From NCBI RefSeq assembly GCF_001433995.1, contig NZ_AZCX01000007.1, forward strand, positions 40,632 through 104,631: DNA of 64,000 nt, read 5' to 3'. This DNA comes from Secundilactobacillus kimchicus JCM 15530 (GTDB taxonomy: Bacteria > Bacillota > Bacilli > Lactobacillales > Lactobacillaceae). The position numbers were made by a program, and so were the translations under genes. The stretch's first letter is position 1, and each line of letters starts with the position of its first letter. Of the stretch, positions 37,083 to 45,313 are shown in pieces. The notes below the pieces were generated by a model that was not told the DNA's origin, did not search any database, and saw only the letters and a program-made list of their open reading frames with translations.

Positions 37083-37985
37083 TTATTTAACTTGAACGTA
37101 AGCTTTGTTAGCTGTGATATAGTTGCCATTTGACAGGTGAATGCGGTAGTAGTTTCCCGATTTCGTCACCGAAGAGGCGGTGTAAGATTTGCCGTAGGAC
37201 ATACTGCCAACTTTACCGGTCAGATTAGCGTTGGAGTAGCGATTAATCGAACGCGTGGCCGTTACGGTTGCCCCAGAGTTGACGTCTTTGTAGTAGCTTG
37301 CTGGAGTCTTTTTGAGCCAAGAATTCACAGTTGTGCTGTTGAGGACCTTGTTTAAATCCACGCGACCGCTAATACCGGCCAGTGAGCCGCTACTAGTATA
37401 TTGCCATAAGTCGGTGGCAACATTTGGTTGCGCCGAATAGTTGGCAATCCAAGACCCGTCAAATTGGCCGAAGTTAATTTTGTGGACGTTGACAAAGTTT
37501 TGGTATGAATAATAAACCAGTGGCTTGTTGGTGAGGCTGCGCATGGTTGATAACCAAGCATTAACGTAGGTTTGTTCCTTGCCAGCTACGCCAGTCATCC
37601 GTTTTTCGTTGTCCAAAACGTAGAAGCGGGCGTTTTTATGTGAGCGGGCGTAGAAGTCGCGGGCTTCTTTCTTGGCATCGTTGACGCTGGTAAACTCTGT
37701 AAAATCGTAGTTTCCGAATGGAACTCCGTACTTAGTTGCGCCGTTACCATTGATGTTTCGATGGGTATCAATTTGAAAATCGCTGTCGCCAGTGTTTCCG
37801 TGTTGAACCCGGATCAAAGCGAACTTAAGCTGAGTGGCCGCTTTTGCCCAGTTAACGGTTCCTTGGTATTGTGAAATGTCGGCAATTTTGGTTTTAGCTG
37901 CGTTGGCGGTCGTCCCAATGGCGAGCGCGCTAGTTAAGACCAGGGCACCAAGCGCCAGTTTTTTCAGTAAGTGTGACTTGAACAT
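37083..37985 (-). CDS. Secreted GH25 lysozyme
   Basis: A 300-aa exported muramidase. The signal peptide is residues 1-29. The GH25 barrel starts with IADISQYQGTVNWAKAA (Asp36), and the acid pair is in FYVLDNEKRM (Asp125, Glu127). YYSYQNF and DLWQYTSSGSLAGISGRVD match the family. A C-terminal SH3-like wall-binding domain covers ~230-300. The ATG at 37985 follows AGGGGAGA. It cleaves peptidoglycan and probably acts in wall turnover. Confidence 0.9.
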   Translation of the reverse strand: MFKSHLLKKLALGALVLTSALAIGTTANAAKTKIADISQYQGTVNWAKAATQLKFALIRVQHGNTGDSDFQIDTHRNINGNGATKYGVPFGNYDFTEFTSVNDAKKEARDFYARSHKNARFYVLDNEKRMTGVAGKEQTYVNAWLSTMRSLTNKPLVYYSYQNFVNVHKINFGQFDGSWIANYSAQPNVATDLWQYTSSGSLAGISGRVDLNKVLNSTTVNSWLKKTPASYYKDVNSGATVTATRSINRYSNANLTGKVGSMSYGKSYTASSVTKSGNYYRIHLSNGNYITANKAYVQVK

Positions 37986-38128
37986 GTTTTTATCTCCCCT
38001 ATATCTTAAGTCTTGATTGCTAGTGTACACGAAATTCAAAACAGAAGGAACACATCGGGATTACAAGCGACTAACAAATATGTTGCAGACTGTTATATTT
38101 GCAACAATTAAAGGGATTTTTTTGGCTA

Positions 38129-38156
38129 TTGACGCGGCGAATGAAACTGTTATGAT
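38129..38156 (+). promoter_or_regulatory. Promoter of the aromatic leader
   Basis: TTGACG, 16 bases, TATGAT. It precedes the leader peptide start by about 30 bases. Confidence 0.65.
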
Positions 38157-38185
38157 AATAATATACGATTTATGAGGAGATTTTA

Positions 38186-38251
38186 ATGATGACAACACCG
38201 TTAACTCAACTCAATCAGGTTTCTTATAACTTTTGGTTTTTCCAGAGCTGA
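38186..38251 (+). CDS. Aromatic-rich leader peptide of an attenuator
   Basis: A 21-codon ORF starting with two ATGs, preceded by GAGGAG (38174-38179) at good spacing. It reads MMTTPLTQLNQVSYNFWFFQ plus Ser, then TGA. Five of six consecutive-type codons near the end are Tyr, Phe, Trp, Phe, Phe (38225-38242). A short translated ORF with clustered codons for one class of amino acid just before alternative hairpins and a terminator is the hallmark of ribosome-mediated attenuation. The downstream gene is an aminotransferase. No homology search could be run. Confidence 0.75.
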   Translation: MMTTPLTQLNQVSYNFWFFQS

Positions 38252-38374
38252 TCTGTGAAGAGCCAAAAGCTGTTTTGATGAACGACTTTAGCCCCCGCAG
38301 ATCATTCAGTGACTGCGGGGAAAAAACCAACCAGGCCCCCTCAGTCATTATTGGCTAAGGGGGCCTTATTTATT
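38249..38374 (+). promoter_or_regulatory. Transcription attenuator (aromatic amino acids)
   Basis: Segments: 1, TGATCTGTG (38249-38257), which overlaps the leader stop codon; 2, CCCCGCAG plus ATCA (38293-38304); 3, TGACTGCGGGG (38310-38320); 4, CCCCTCAGTCA (38337-38347); 5, AGGGGGCCT (38358-38366). 1:2 gives 9 pairs, 2:3 gives 8, 3:4 gives 10 with one mismatch, and 4:5 is the terminator. Ribosome at the stop masks 1, allowing 2:3 and then termination. Ribosome stalled on aromatic codons leaves 1 free, so 1:2 forms and 3:4 prevents termination. Confidence 0.7.
38333..38374 (+). terminator. Attenuator terminator
   Basis: AGGCCCCCT pairs with AGGGGGCCT, extended by AGTC/GGCT inside, followed by TTATTTATTATT. 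Confidence 0.85.
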
Positions 38375-38391
38375 ATTAGGGAGTGTTTAGT

Positions 38392-39564
38392 ATGAGTCAT
38401 TTAGAAAATCGCATGAAAACTAGTCTTGCCCAGATTCAACCATCCGATATTTTAGCGTTCAATCAGGAGATCTCAACCATTGATGGGATTGTCAAATTAA
38501 CGTTAGGGGAGCCTGATTTCAATACGCCTGAGCACGTGAAGCAAGCAGCGATTGATAGTATCAATCAAAACGAAAGTCACTATACAGATTCACGTGGAAC
38601 GGCGGGATTACGACGGGCCGCCGCTAGTTTCTTAGCGACGAAGTACCACCTTGACTACGACCCTGATAGCCAAATTTTAGTGACGGTCGGGGCTTCAGAG
38701 GGAATCTATTCTTCGCTGACAGCGATGCTAAATCCTGGCGACACGGTCATTATTCCCACACCAATTTTTCCACAGTACATTCCTGCGACCCTCTTAAGTG
38801 GTGGAAAGCCGATTTTTGTGGACACATCAGCCGATGGTTTTATTCTGACACCGGAAAAGTTACAAGCAGCTATTGAAGCGAATCGGGACACGGTGAAAGC
38901 GGTCGTTTTGAACTTTCCAACAAACCCGACTGGGGTGACGTATTCCCGAGCGGAATTGACGGCGTTAGCTGAGGTTTTGAAGCAGTACGACATTTTTGTG
39001 CTAGCTGACGAGATATACTCGGAATTAACCTATGAGTCGGCGCACGTTTCGATGGGCGAGATTTTACCTGAACAAACAGTTTTGTTAAATGGCGTTTCTA
39101 AGTCTCATGCAATGACCGGCTGGCGAATTGGCTTAATTTGTGGCCCGCAGGCTGTGATTCGTGAGATTGCCAAGGTTCACCAAACGGCAGTCACTGCCAC
39201 AACGGCTAACGCTCAGGCAGCAGCTGAAGAAGCCTTTGCTCATGGTCAAAACGACGGGGTCGAGATGCGAGCTGTCTACCAGAATCGTCGGGATTTTCTG
39301 TTAGCAGGCCTGGCCGATGCTGGGTTTCAGTGCGCCAGTCCAAAGGGGGCCTTTTATCTATTTGCTAAGATTCCCGCGTCCCTTGAGCAGGATAGTCTGA
39401 AATTCTGTTATGATCTGGCGAACACAGCTAAGGTTGCCCTTATTCCGGGCGCGTCATTTGGCCCCGGTGGTGAGGGGTACGTTCGAATTAGCTATGCGGC
39501 AAGCATGGTTGATTTGCAAACGGCAGTTGATCGCATTAAGCAGTATGTCGCCCAAAAAGGGTAA
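38392..39564 (+). CDS. Class I/II PLP aminotransferase, probably aromatic
   Basis: A 390-aa fold-type I aminotransferase. It has LGEPDFNTPEHVKQAA, YTDSRGTAGLR, VLNFPTNPTGVTYSR, VLADEIYSEL, and the PLP Lys237 in NGVSKSHAMTGWRIG. The type is close to AraT/PatA enzymes of lactic acid bacteria, which convert aromatic amino acids to keto acids or the reverse. The aromatic attenuator supports an aromatic substrate. The ATG at 38392 is preferred over GTG at 38383 because the AGGGAG site fits. Confidence 0.82.
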   Translation: MSHLENRMKTSLAQIQPSDILAFNQEISTIDGIVKLTLGEPDFNTPEHVKQAAIDSINQNESHYTDSRGTAGLRRAAASFLATKYHLDYDPDSQILVTVGASEGIYSSLTAMLNPGDTVIIPTPIFPQYIPATLLSGGKPIFVDTSADGFILTPEKLQAAIEANRDTVKAVVLNFPTNPTGVTYSRAELTALAEVLKQYDIFVLADEIYSELTYESAHVSMGEILPEQTVLLNGVSKSHAMTGWRIGLICGPQAVIREIAKVHQTAVTATTANAQAAAEEAFAHGQNDGVEMRAVYQNRRDFLLAGLADAGFQCASPKGAFYLFAKIPASLEQDSLKFCYDLANTAKVALIPGASFGPGGEGYVRISYAASMVDLQTAVDRIKQYVAQKG

Positions 39565-39588
39565 TGAACGGATAAAGAAGGGGTTAAA

Positions 39589-40581
39589 TTGAAACTATTA
39601 ATGTATCATGTGCGAGACGATGAACTGATTGCGACGCAGCGGTGGATGGCGAGTCATCCTGATGTGCAGGTCGATACGAATACCTTGCCGTTTAACGCAG
39701 AAACCGTTGAGCTTGCAGCAGGATACGATGGCATCGTGTTACAACAACACGGACCATTGGGAGCGCCGGCAGTTTATAAACGGCTTCACGAGTTGGGCAT
39801 TAAGCAAATTACATTACGAATCACTGGTTATGAAATCGTGGATCTGAAAGCTGCTTCCCAATTTGGGTTAACGGTGACTAACGTGCCGGCGTATTCACCG
39901 CGTTCCGTGGCCGAACTGGTCTTAGCCCATACAATGTGGCTTGTTCGTCATTTGGGGATTACAGCGGCCCGTGAGGCTGACCACGATTTTCGATGGGACG
40001 GGTTAGAGGCGGCCGAAATCCATAATTTAACGATTGGCATTATTGGCGCAGGGAAAATCGGCAGTGCTGTCGCTCGCATCTTCAGTGCATTGGGCGCCAC
40101 GGTGATTGCCGCAGATCCCATTCACCGACCAGAGTTAGCCGATGTTTTAACCTATACCACCCATGAGGACGTATTTAAAACTGCTGATATTATCACCATG
40201 CACACCCCTTTGACGCCGGACACGACCCACATGATCAATGCCCAGACGCTAAAGTTGATGAAGCCCACGGCCTTTTTGATCAATGCTTCCCGGGGCCCGG
40301 TTGTTGACACCCCCGCACTGGTTGCCTCATTGCAGGCCGGAGAGATTGCGGGGGCCGGTCTTGATACGGTAGAAGGCGATGATCAGCTTGTTGCTCAAGA
40401 TTGGCGAGACAAACCGCTCAATAACGCGCCGTTGACGGCGTTATTATCAATGGCCAACGTTAATCTGAGTCCGCATATTGGGTTTTACACGGACGTCGCT
40501 GTTGCTAACATGGTTGAGATTGCCCTCGATGACGTTGTTCGAATCGTGAGTGGTGAACAGCCTCGACATGCTGTAGTATAA
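39589..40581 (+). CDS. D-2-hydroxyacid dehydrogenase (phenyllactate/hydroxyisocaproate type)
   Basis: A 330-aa NAD-dependent enzyme of the D-lactate dehydrogenase family. NAD motif GAGKIGSAVARIFSALG at 153-169; catalytic Arg235 (INASRGPVVD), Glu262 (LDTVEGD), His296 (SPHIGFY). It starts at TTG, after AGAAGGGG. It lies 25 bases after the aminotransferase, as expected for a pathway from Phe/Tyr via keto acid to D-phenyllactate or hydroxyphenyllactate (inference). Confidence 0.85.
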   Translation: MKLLMYHVRDDELIATQRWMASHPDVQVDTNTLPFNAETVELAAGYDGIVLQQHGPLGAPAVYKRLHELGIKQITLRITGYEIVDLKAASQFGLTVTNVPAYSPRSVAELVLAHTMWLVRHLGITAAREADHDFRWDGLEAAEIHNLTIGIIGAGKIGSAVARIFSALGATVIAADPIHRPELADVLTYTTHEDVFKTADIITMHTPLTPDTTHMINAQTLKLMKPTAFLINASRGPVVDTPALVASLQAGEIAGAGLDTVEGDDQLVAQDWRDKPLNNAPLTALLSMANVNLSPHIGFYTDVAVANMVEIALDDVVRIVSGEQPRHAVV

Positions 40582-40612
40582 TGATGGTGATTAATCGTTG
40601 GGAGGTGGTCAG

Positions 40613-41359
40613 ATGCAAAACCAGCCAGCCCCGTTCCTGTTTGAAGCGGGTAAGCGGGCCGTCGTTTTACTGCATACGTTTGCTGGTTCAACCACTGATG
40701 TTCGCGTTTTGGGCCGCCAGTTTCAAAAGGCGGGCTATACGGTATTGGCTCCCCTTTTTACCGGGCATGGTACGCCTGATCCGACGACTATTTTTACGGT
40801 GGGCAATCCAAATCAGTGGTGGCAAGATACCACTCAAGCAATTGACCAACTAGTTAAGAGTGGGCATCCGCAAGTTTTGATTTTTGGTGAGTCACTGGGT
40901 GGGTTGTTTGCGATAAAGGCGTTAGAGGAACGGCCGGAAGTCTTGGCTGGTGGGACCATCAGCACGCCACTGTATCCGGTTGATACAAGTCGGGTCGCTG
41001 CGCGATTTTTAAGTGATGCCCGAGCTTGGTATCATAAACAGGCGTTGACCCCGACGGATTTAGCGGCTAAAATGACGATATTGACCCGGGCGATTACGCC
41101 AATGCTCGATCGCATTGCTGCCTATACGGTTCCAATTCAGGCTCATTTGGCCACCATCCGAAAGCCGGTTTTTATCGGTCAGAGTGGCGCCGATGAACTG
41201 ATTGATCCAACGGTTGGTCAGCGGTTGGCAGATGAGTTAGCCCATCACACCCAGGTCGTTTATCGACACTATCCAGGCGCCCCCCACGTGATGACGTACA
41301 GTTCACAGGAGCGCGACTTAGCTCAAGACATGATTGCATTTTCCAACCGTTTTTTCTGA
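40613..41359 (+). CDS. Carboxylesterase (Est30-like alpha/beta hydrolase)
   Basis: A 248-aa hydrolase with the oxyanion motif LLHTFAGSTTD, nucleophile Ser94 in IFGESLGGLFA, the Asp in GQSGADELID, and the final His in GAPHVMTYS. The ATG at 40613 follows GGGAGGTGG. It is close to the dehydrogenase gene and may be in the same transcript. Confidence 0.87.
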   Translation: MQNQPAPFLFEAGKRAVVLLHTFAGSTTDVRVLGRQFQKAGYTVLAPLFTGHGTPDPTTIFTVGNPNQWWQDTTQAIDQLVKSGHPQVLIFGESLGGLFAIKALEERPEVLAGGTISTPLYPVDTSRVAARFLSDARAWYHKQALTPTDLAAKMTILTRAITPMLDRIAAYTVPIQAHLATIRKPVFIGQSGADELIDPTVGQRLADELAHHTQVVYRHYPGAPHVMTYSSQERDLAQDMIAFSNRFF

Positions 41360-41395
41360 CCTAACCACACGAACCCGTTTGAAGGAGGGATTCGC

Positions 41396-42160
41396 ATGCG
41401 GCGAATGATAATTGGCTTAGCTGCAATGAGTATTGGCTTCATTGCGATGATTAGCCAAGCGACTGCGAAAGCTACGCCAGCGCCAAGTCAAACCTTGATT
41501 AGCCAACCAACTGAAACCCTGCAGACTACCGAGATGAAGCTACTTAAAAAATATCGGATTAACTTGGCTTATCAGACCGCTTTTGATTCGCAACACCAAG
41601 TATGGGTCATTGATAAGACAGCGACACCTGCCATTGCGACAGCCTTGACCAAGGCGATGGCCTATTGGAATGATGAACTAGGGACCGCGGTTTTTAACGC
41701 TGGTTCGGCGGGTAAGGCGACCGTGACGGTTAAGTGGACGACTCAAAAAGCAGCGACTGATAGCGGTCTGGCTTGGTGGGCTCCTAAAACCGAGACGCTA
41801 AAGGTTAATAAGGGCACTTACCAACACGAATTAGCTGATATTACAAAGTATATGAAACGCCATTATCGGGCGGACGAAACACCGACGCTGAGTAAAAAAG
41901 CGGCGTATGCGCAGATCACGGATTCTGCCGCTCAGCAGGCACGAACCGTGGAGTACGCTAGAATTCTGACTCATGAGTTGGGTCACATTTTAGGATTAGG
42001 TCATTCCACTAACCGGTCAGATCTGATGTATCCGGGACTGGGATTTGGTGACCTCTATGATTTAGATAAGGTATCAGCTGACACAATTTGGCAGACGCCG
42101 TTAACGGAAACGGATGGTGCCCGTGGGCAGTTGGCTTATCGGTTCGAAAAACTAAAATAA
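41396..42160 (+). CDS. Secreted matrixin-like zinc metalloprotease (copy 2)
   Basis: A 254-aa exported protein with signal peptide (residues 1-25). Zinc motif HELGHILGLGHS at 193-204 and Met-turn DLMYPG at 209-214. It shares with copy 1 an LxxKYRxxxxYQT-like stretch after the signal and a SGLAWW segment. An AAGGAGGGA site precedes the ATG. Confidence 0.85.
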   Translation: MRRMIIGLAAMSIGFIAMISQATAKATPAPSQTLISQPTETLQTTEMKLLKKYRINLAYQTAFDSQHQVWVIDKTATPAIATALTKAMAYWNDELGTAVFNAGSAGKATVTVKWTTQKAATDSGLAWWAPKTETLKVNKGTYQHELADITKYMKRHYRADETPTLSKKAAYAQITDSAAQQARTVEYARILTHELGHILGLGHSTNRSDLMYPGLGFGDLYDLDKVSADTIWQTPLTETDGARGQLAYRFEKLK

Positions 42161-42163
42161 CCG

Positions 42164-42201
42164 AAAAATCGCCAAAGTCCTCATTAGACTTTGGCGATTT
42201 T
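42164..42201 (+). terminator. Terminator after the second matrixin-like gene
   Basis: AAAAATCGCCAAAGTC pairs with GACTTTGGCGATTTT. Confidence 0.85.
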
Positions 42202-42224
42202 GATAGGATTGGAGCATTTTTAGC

Positions 42225-42836
42225 ATGGCAACGTTTCTAACTCCGGAACTCATTCAACAAGCAAAGAGACTGATTGAAAGCGCCGCACAACTGGAGGGCT
42301 TTGTCCCAGGCGAAGGATCCTTGACCCCGAGGTTTACCATCGTGAGTGAAGCCCCAGGCCGGGTGGAGGCTGAAACTGGTCATGGGTTTATGGGCCCCGC
42401 AGGACAAGAACTAAATACTTGGCTAGCAGAACTTGATGTCACTAGAGATGAGATATACATGACTGGTGCAGTTCGGGCCCGACCGTTTGCGACTCTAAAA
42501 GGGCGGAAACGGGATCGTAAACCGACACGAGCCGAGGAAAACGCCTTTGCACCATTGTTAGATGCAGAACTGGCAGCGTTACCGGCGGCTAATGATTTGC
42601 TGGTACCGTTGGGTAACACGGGGCTACAGCGATTGATAGGCCCTGGTGAAACCGTCGGGAACCGCCATGGCCAGCTGTTTTCGAGCGCAATTCGGTATTG
42701 GCAAGGGGACCATTATGAGTGGACGCAGCGTCAATACCGACTATTCGCGATGTTTCACCCGTCCTACACCCGTCGATTTCCTAGTAAACGAGCATTACTT
42801 GCGGCGGATTTAGCAACTTTAAGACAGTTACTGTAG
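42225..42836 (+). CDS. Uracil-DNA glycosylase superfamily protein
   Basis: A 203-aa protein with motif A SEAPGRVEAETGHGFMGPAG (41-60) and motif B FHPSYTRR (177-184), as in family 4/5-type UDGs. No Cys residue is present, so the iron-sulphur cluster of family 4 is absent. It may remove deaminated bases or be a divergent member. It converges with serA by 9 bases. Confidence 0.82.
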   Translation: MATFLTPELIQQAKRLIESAAQLEGFVPGEGSLTPRFTIVSEAPGRVEAETGHGFMGPAGQELNTWLAELDVTRDEIYMTGAVRARPFATLKGRKRDRKPTRAEENAFAPLLDAELAALPAANDLLVPLGNTGLQRLIGPGETVGNRHGQLFSSAIRYWQGDHYEWTQRQYRLFAMFHPSYTRRFPSKRALLAADLATLRQLL

Positions 42837-44006
42837 GTTTTGATTTGTTAACAGCCGGGCGCGGTAAACGGCATCGATAGCGCCTAGCCGGGTGACTAAT
42901 TGGGTATCTTGTTCTGCTTGGAGGTGGTCGACATCAATAATGGTGTAGGCCACCTTTTCCTTTGCGGCGTTACTCATTCCTTCGATGTTGATGCCAGCTT
43001 GAGCTAGCAGGGTGGCGATTTGGCCAACCATGTTAGGGATGTTTTGGTGCATGAGCGTCAATCGATAATGGGTCTGGAAAGGGACCTGAAGATTGGGAAG
43101 GTTGACGCTGTTCAACACGTTACCGGTCTCCAAAAACTGCATAATGGTGTTGGCCCCCTGAACGGCGCCGTTTCGTTCAGCCTCGGTTGTTGACCCGCCG
43201 ATGTGGGGGGTGACGATGACATCGTCGCGGTGCAATAGCTCATCGGCGCCAAAGTCGGTGTAGTAGCCTTTGGCACGTTGATGATCAAGGGCGGCCACCA
43301 TTGCGGTGTTATCAACGATTCCGCCCCGGGCAAAGTTGATGACCGTCACGTCAGGTTTCATTTCAGCTAGTTCAGCTGTTCCAATTAAGCCGGTTGTTTC
43401 GGCATTCTTAGGTACGTGGACGGTTACGTAGTCGGCGTTCTTAACTGCTTGAGCCAGCGAATTTGCCCGTAGGATGTCGGTTGAGATGCGCCATGCAGCA
43501 TCTGACGTCAGGTAAGGATCATAAGCGACCACTTTCATTCCGAGCTCGCTAGCGGCGTTGGCCACTAGCGACCCAACGTGGCCAACCCCAATAACAGCAA
43601 GTGTTTTCCCAGCAAGTTCATTACCGTTGAACTGCGTTTTATCACGTTCCGTTCGTTTTGAAATGTCGGCGCCGCTATTGTGGGCCGCATAGTCTGCTGC
43701 AGCAAAAAGGTTTCGTGAAGCAGCCACCATCATTGCGATGACGAGCTCCTTAACGGCGTTGGCGTTGCTTCCGGGAGTGGTGAACACGGCCGTCCCGTTT
43801 TGGGTAGCTTGCTCTATTGGAACATTGTTAAAACCGGCACCGGCCCGAGCGATAACTTTAAGGGTTGGTGGGAGTGGTTGGCTGTGTAAGTCGACCGATC
43901 GGATGAGGTAGGCATCAGCATCGTCTGTTTCATTAATGGCGTATTGGTCCGTAAAGTGACGTAGACCGGCTTGGGCAATTGCATTGTAAGTTTTAATTTG
44001 GTACAT
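42828..44006 (-). CDS. serA: D-3-phosphoglycerate dehydrogenase
   Basis: A 392-aa enzyme oxidising 3-phosphoglycerate, the first step of serine synthesis. NAD motif AVIGVGHVGSLVANAA; catalytic Arg in NFARGGIVDN, an acidic FGADELL segment, and His in VTPHIGGSTTEAE. A C-terminal ACT-like domain (residues ~315-385) suits feedback by serine. It lies 11 bases after serC behind the Ser-rich leader. Confidence 0.92.
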   Translation of the reverse strand: MYQIKTYNAIAQAGLRHFTDQYAINETDDADAYLIRSVDLHSQPLPPTLKVIARAGAGFNNVPIEQATQNGTAVFTTPGSNANAVKELVIAMMVAASRNLFAAADYAAHNSGADISKRTERDKTQFNGNELAGKTLAVIGVGHVGSLVANAASELGMKVVAYDPYLTSDAAWRISTDILRANSLAQAVKNADYVTVHVPKNAETTGLIGTAELAEMKPDVTVINFARGGIVDNTAMVAALDHQRAKGYYTDFGADELLHRDDVIVTPHIGGSTTEAERNGAVQGANTIMQFLETGNVLNSVNLPNLQVPFQTHYRLTLMHQNIPNMVGQIATLLAQAGINIEGMSNAAKEKVAYTIIDVDHLQAEQDTQLVTRLGAIDAVYRARLLTNQNLQ

Positions 44007-44017
44007 GGTTGATCCCC

Positions 44018-45094
44018 CTAACGTTGTTGTTCGAAATGATGTAAGAAATTAACTAAGGCGTCGACGCCGGTCATTGGCATCGCATTGTAAAAACTGGCTC
44101 GGAGTCCGCCGACGCTGCGGTGTCCTTTCAGGTTCATGAGACCTTCTTGAGCGGCCGTTTCGACCACTTCAGCATCGAGCTGCGCATCGCCCGTCATGAA
44201 TGGGATGTTCGTTAGCGAGCGATCGGCGTGGTGAACCGGGTTATAAAACAGCTTAGAATGATCCAGAAAATCATAGAGTTTTGCTGCCTCTTCCTGGTTA
44301 CGTTGGTAAATTCCGGCCACCCCTCCCTGGGCCTTTAACCACTTGAGAACTAATCCGGCAGCGTAAATGGCAAAGACTGGTGGTGTGTTGTATAGCGAAT
44401 TCTTAGTCATGAATAAATGATAATCCAGCATGCTGGGGAGGTGATCGACCGGTTTGACGATCGCTTTTTTGATGATGACCACGGTGACACCAGCGGGCCC
44501 CAAGTTCTTTTGGGCGCCAGCGAAGATCACGTCGAAGTCAGTGACGTTGTACGGTTGTGCCAGAAAGTTAGAGGACATGTCAGCGACGAGTGGCAGATCC
44601 GAGCTTTGAGGAATTGTATGATAGGTGGTCCCTTCAATCGTGTTGTTAACGGTTAGGTGAAGGTAATCGTACGACTCGGTCGGGATGGTGGTGGGGAGGT
44701 GCGGCAGTCGCGTGTAATGGTCAGCCTGAGTCGAGGCGAGGGTGGTGACGGCCACCCCCAGTTTCGCTGCTTCGGCACCAGCGCGGTTCGCCCAGTGGCC
44801 GCTGTCTAACAAGGCGATGGCGTGATGAAGCGTGGCTAGGTTAAGTGGGGCAGCCGCAAATTGGCCAGTACCACCACCCTGAAAAAACAGGATTTCATAG
44901 TCATCAGGGATCCTCATCAAATCACGTAAATCTTGCTTGGCTTCGGCCAAGATTGTGTCAAAAAGTGATGAGCGGTGACTAATTTCTAAAATGCTCATTC
45001 CGGAGCCGTTTAAGTTGGGTAAGTCGCGTTGGATTTGCTCAATAACAGGCTTTGGCATGACGGCAGGTCCAGCTGAAAAGTTATAGATTGGCAT
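44018..45094 (-). CDS. serC: Phosphoserine aminotransferase
   Basis: A 358-aa PLP enzyme forming phosphoserine. It starts MPIYNFSAGPAVMPKPVIEQ, continues SGMSILEISHRSS and FFQGGGTGQFAAAPLNL, and has the PLP lysine in FAGAQKNLGPAGVTVVI. The ATG at 45094 follows TTGGAGGA; a longer reading upstream runs through the attenuator and is not real. First gene of serCA; no serB is visible. Confidence 0.94.
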   Translation of the reverse strand: MPIYNFSAGPAVMPKPVIEQIQRDLPNLNGSGMSILEISHRSSLFDTILAEAKQDLRDLMRIPDDYEILFFQGGGTGQFAAAPLNLATLHHAIALLDSGHWANRAGAEAAKLGVAVTTLASTQADHYTRLPHLPTTIPTESYDYLHLTVNNTIEGTTYHTIPQSSDLPLVADMSSNFLAQPYNVTDFDVIFAGAQKNLGPAGVTVVIIKKAIVKPVDHLPSMLDYHLFMTKNSLYNTPPVFAIYAAGLVLKWLKAQGGVAGIYQRNQEEAAKLYDFLDHSKLFYNPVHHADRSLTNIPFMTGDAQLDAEVVETAAQEGLMNLKGHRSVGGLRASFYNAMPMTGVDALVNFLHHFEQQR

Positions 45095-45114
45095 GGTTAA
45101 TCCTCCAATTAGGT

Positions 45115-45151
45115 AAAATAAAAAGTCCCCACGGTAATGACCGCGAGGACT
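45115..45151 (-). terminator. Attenuator terminator before serC
   Basis: On the reverse strand AGTCCTCGCGGT pairs with ACCGTGGGGACT (12 pairs with G-T wobbles), CATT loop, then TTTTTATTTT. Confidence 0.88.
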
Positions 45152-45230
45152 GTTAAAGACCGATTTGTCCGCCCCACGGTGAAAGATCACCTGTGAGGCC
45201 GTTGGTTGAAACACAAAATTGGCCTACACA
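45115..45230 (-). promoter_or_regulatory. Transcription attenuator (serine) of serCA
   Basis: Reverse-strand segments: 1, TGTGTAGGCC (45230-45221), overlapping the leader stop; 2, GGCCTCACAGGT (45200-45189); 3, ACCGTGGGGC (45180-45171); 4, CCTCGCGGT (45148-45140); 5, ACCGTGGGGACT (45135-45124). 1:2 gives 9 pairs with one bulge, 2:3 gives 10 with one bulge, 3:4 gives 9, and 4:5 is the terminator. Segments 3 and 5 share ACCGTGGGG, so 3 mimics the terminator arm. The logic is the same as at 38249. Confidence 0.72.
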
Positions 45231-45286
45231 GATAAATCTGTAGACCAGGAGGATGAAGTGACGATGTTGGTTAATAAGTTTGTCAT
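45224..45286 (-). CDS. Serine-rich leader peptide of the serCA attenuator
   Basis: A 20-residue ORF, MTNLLTNIVTSSSWSTDLSV, stop TAG. GGGAGG lies 7 bases before the ATG. Five Ser codons are present, three in a row. The next genes make serine, which fits ribosome stalling when Ser-tRNA is low. Confidence 0.75.
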   Translation of the reverse strand: MTNLLTNIVTSSSWSTDLSV

Positions 45287-45313
45287 GGTAATACCTCCCT
45301 GTAATTTAATTAA

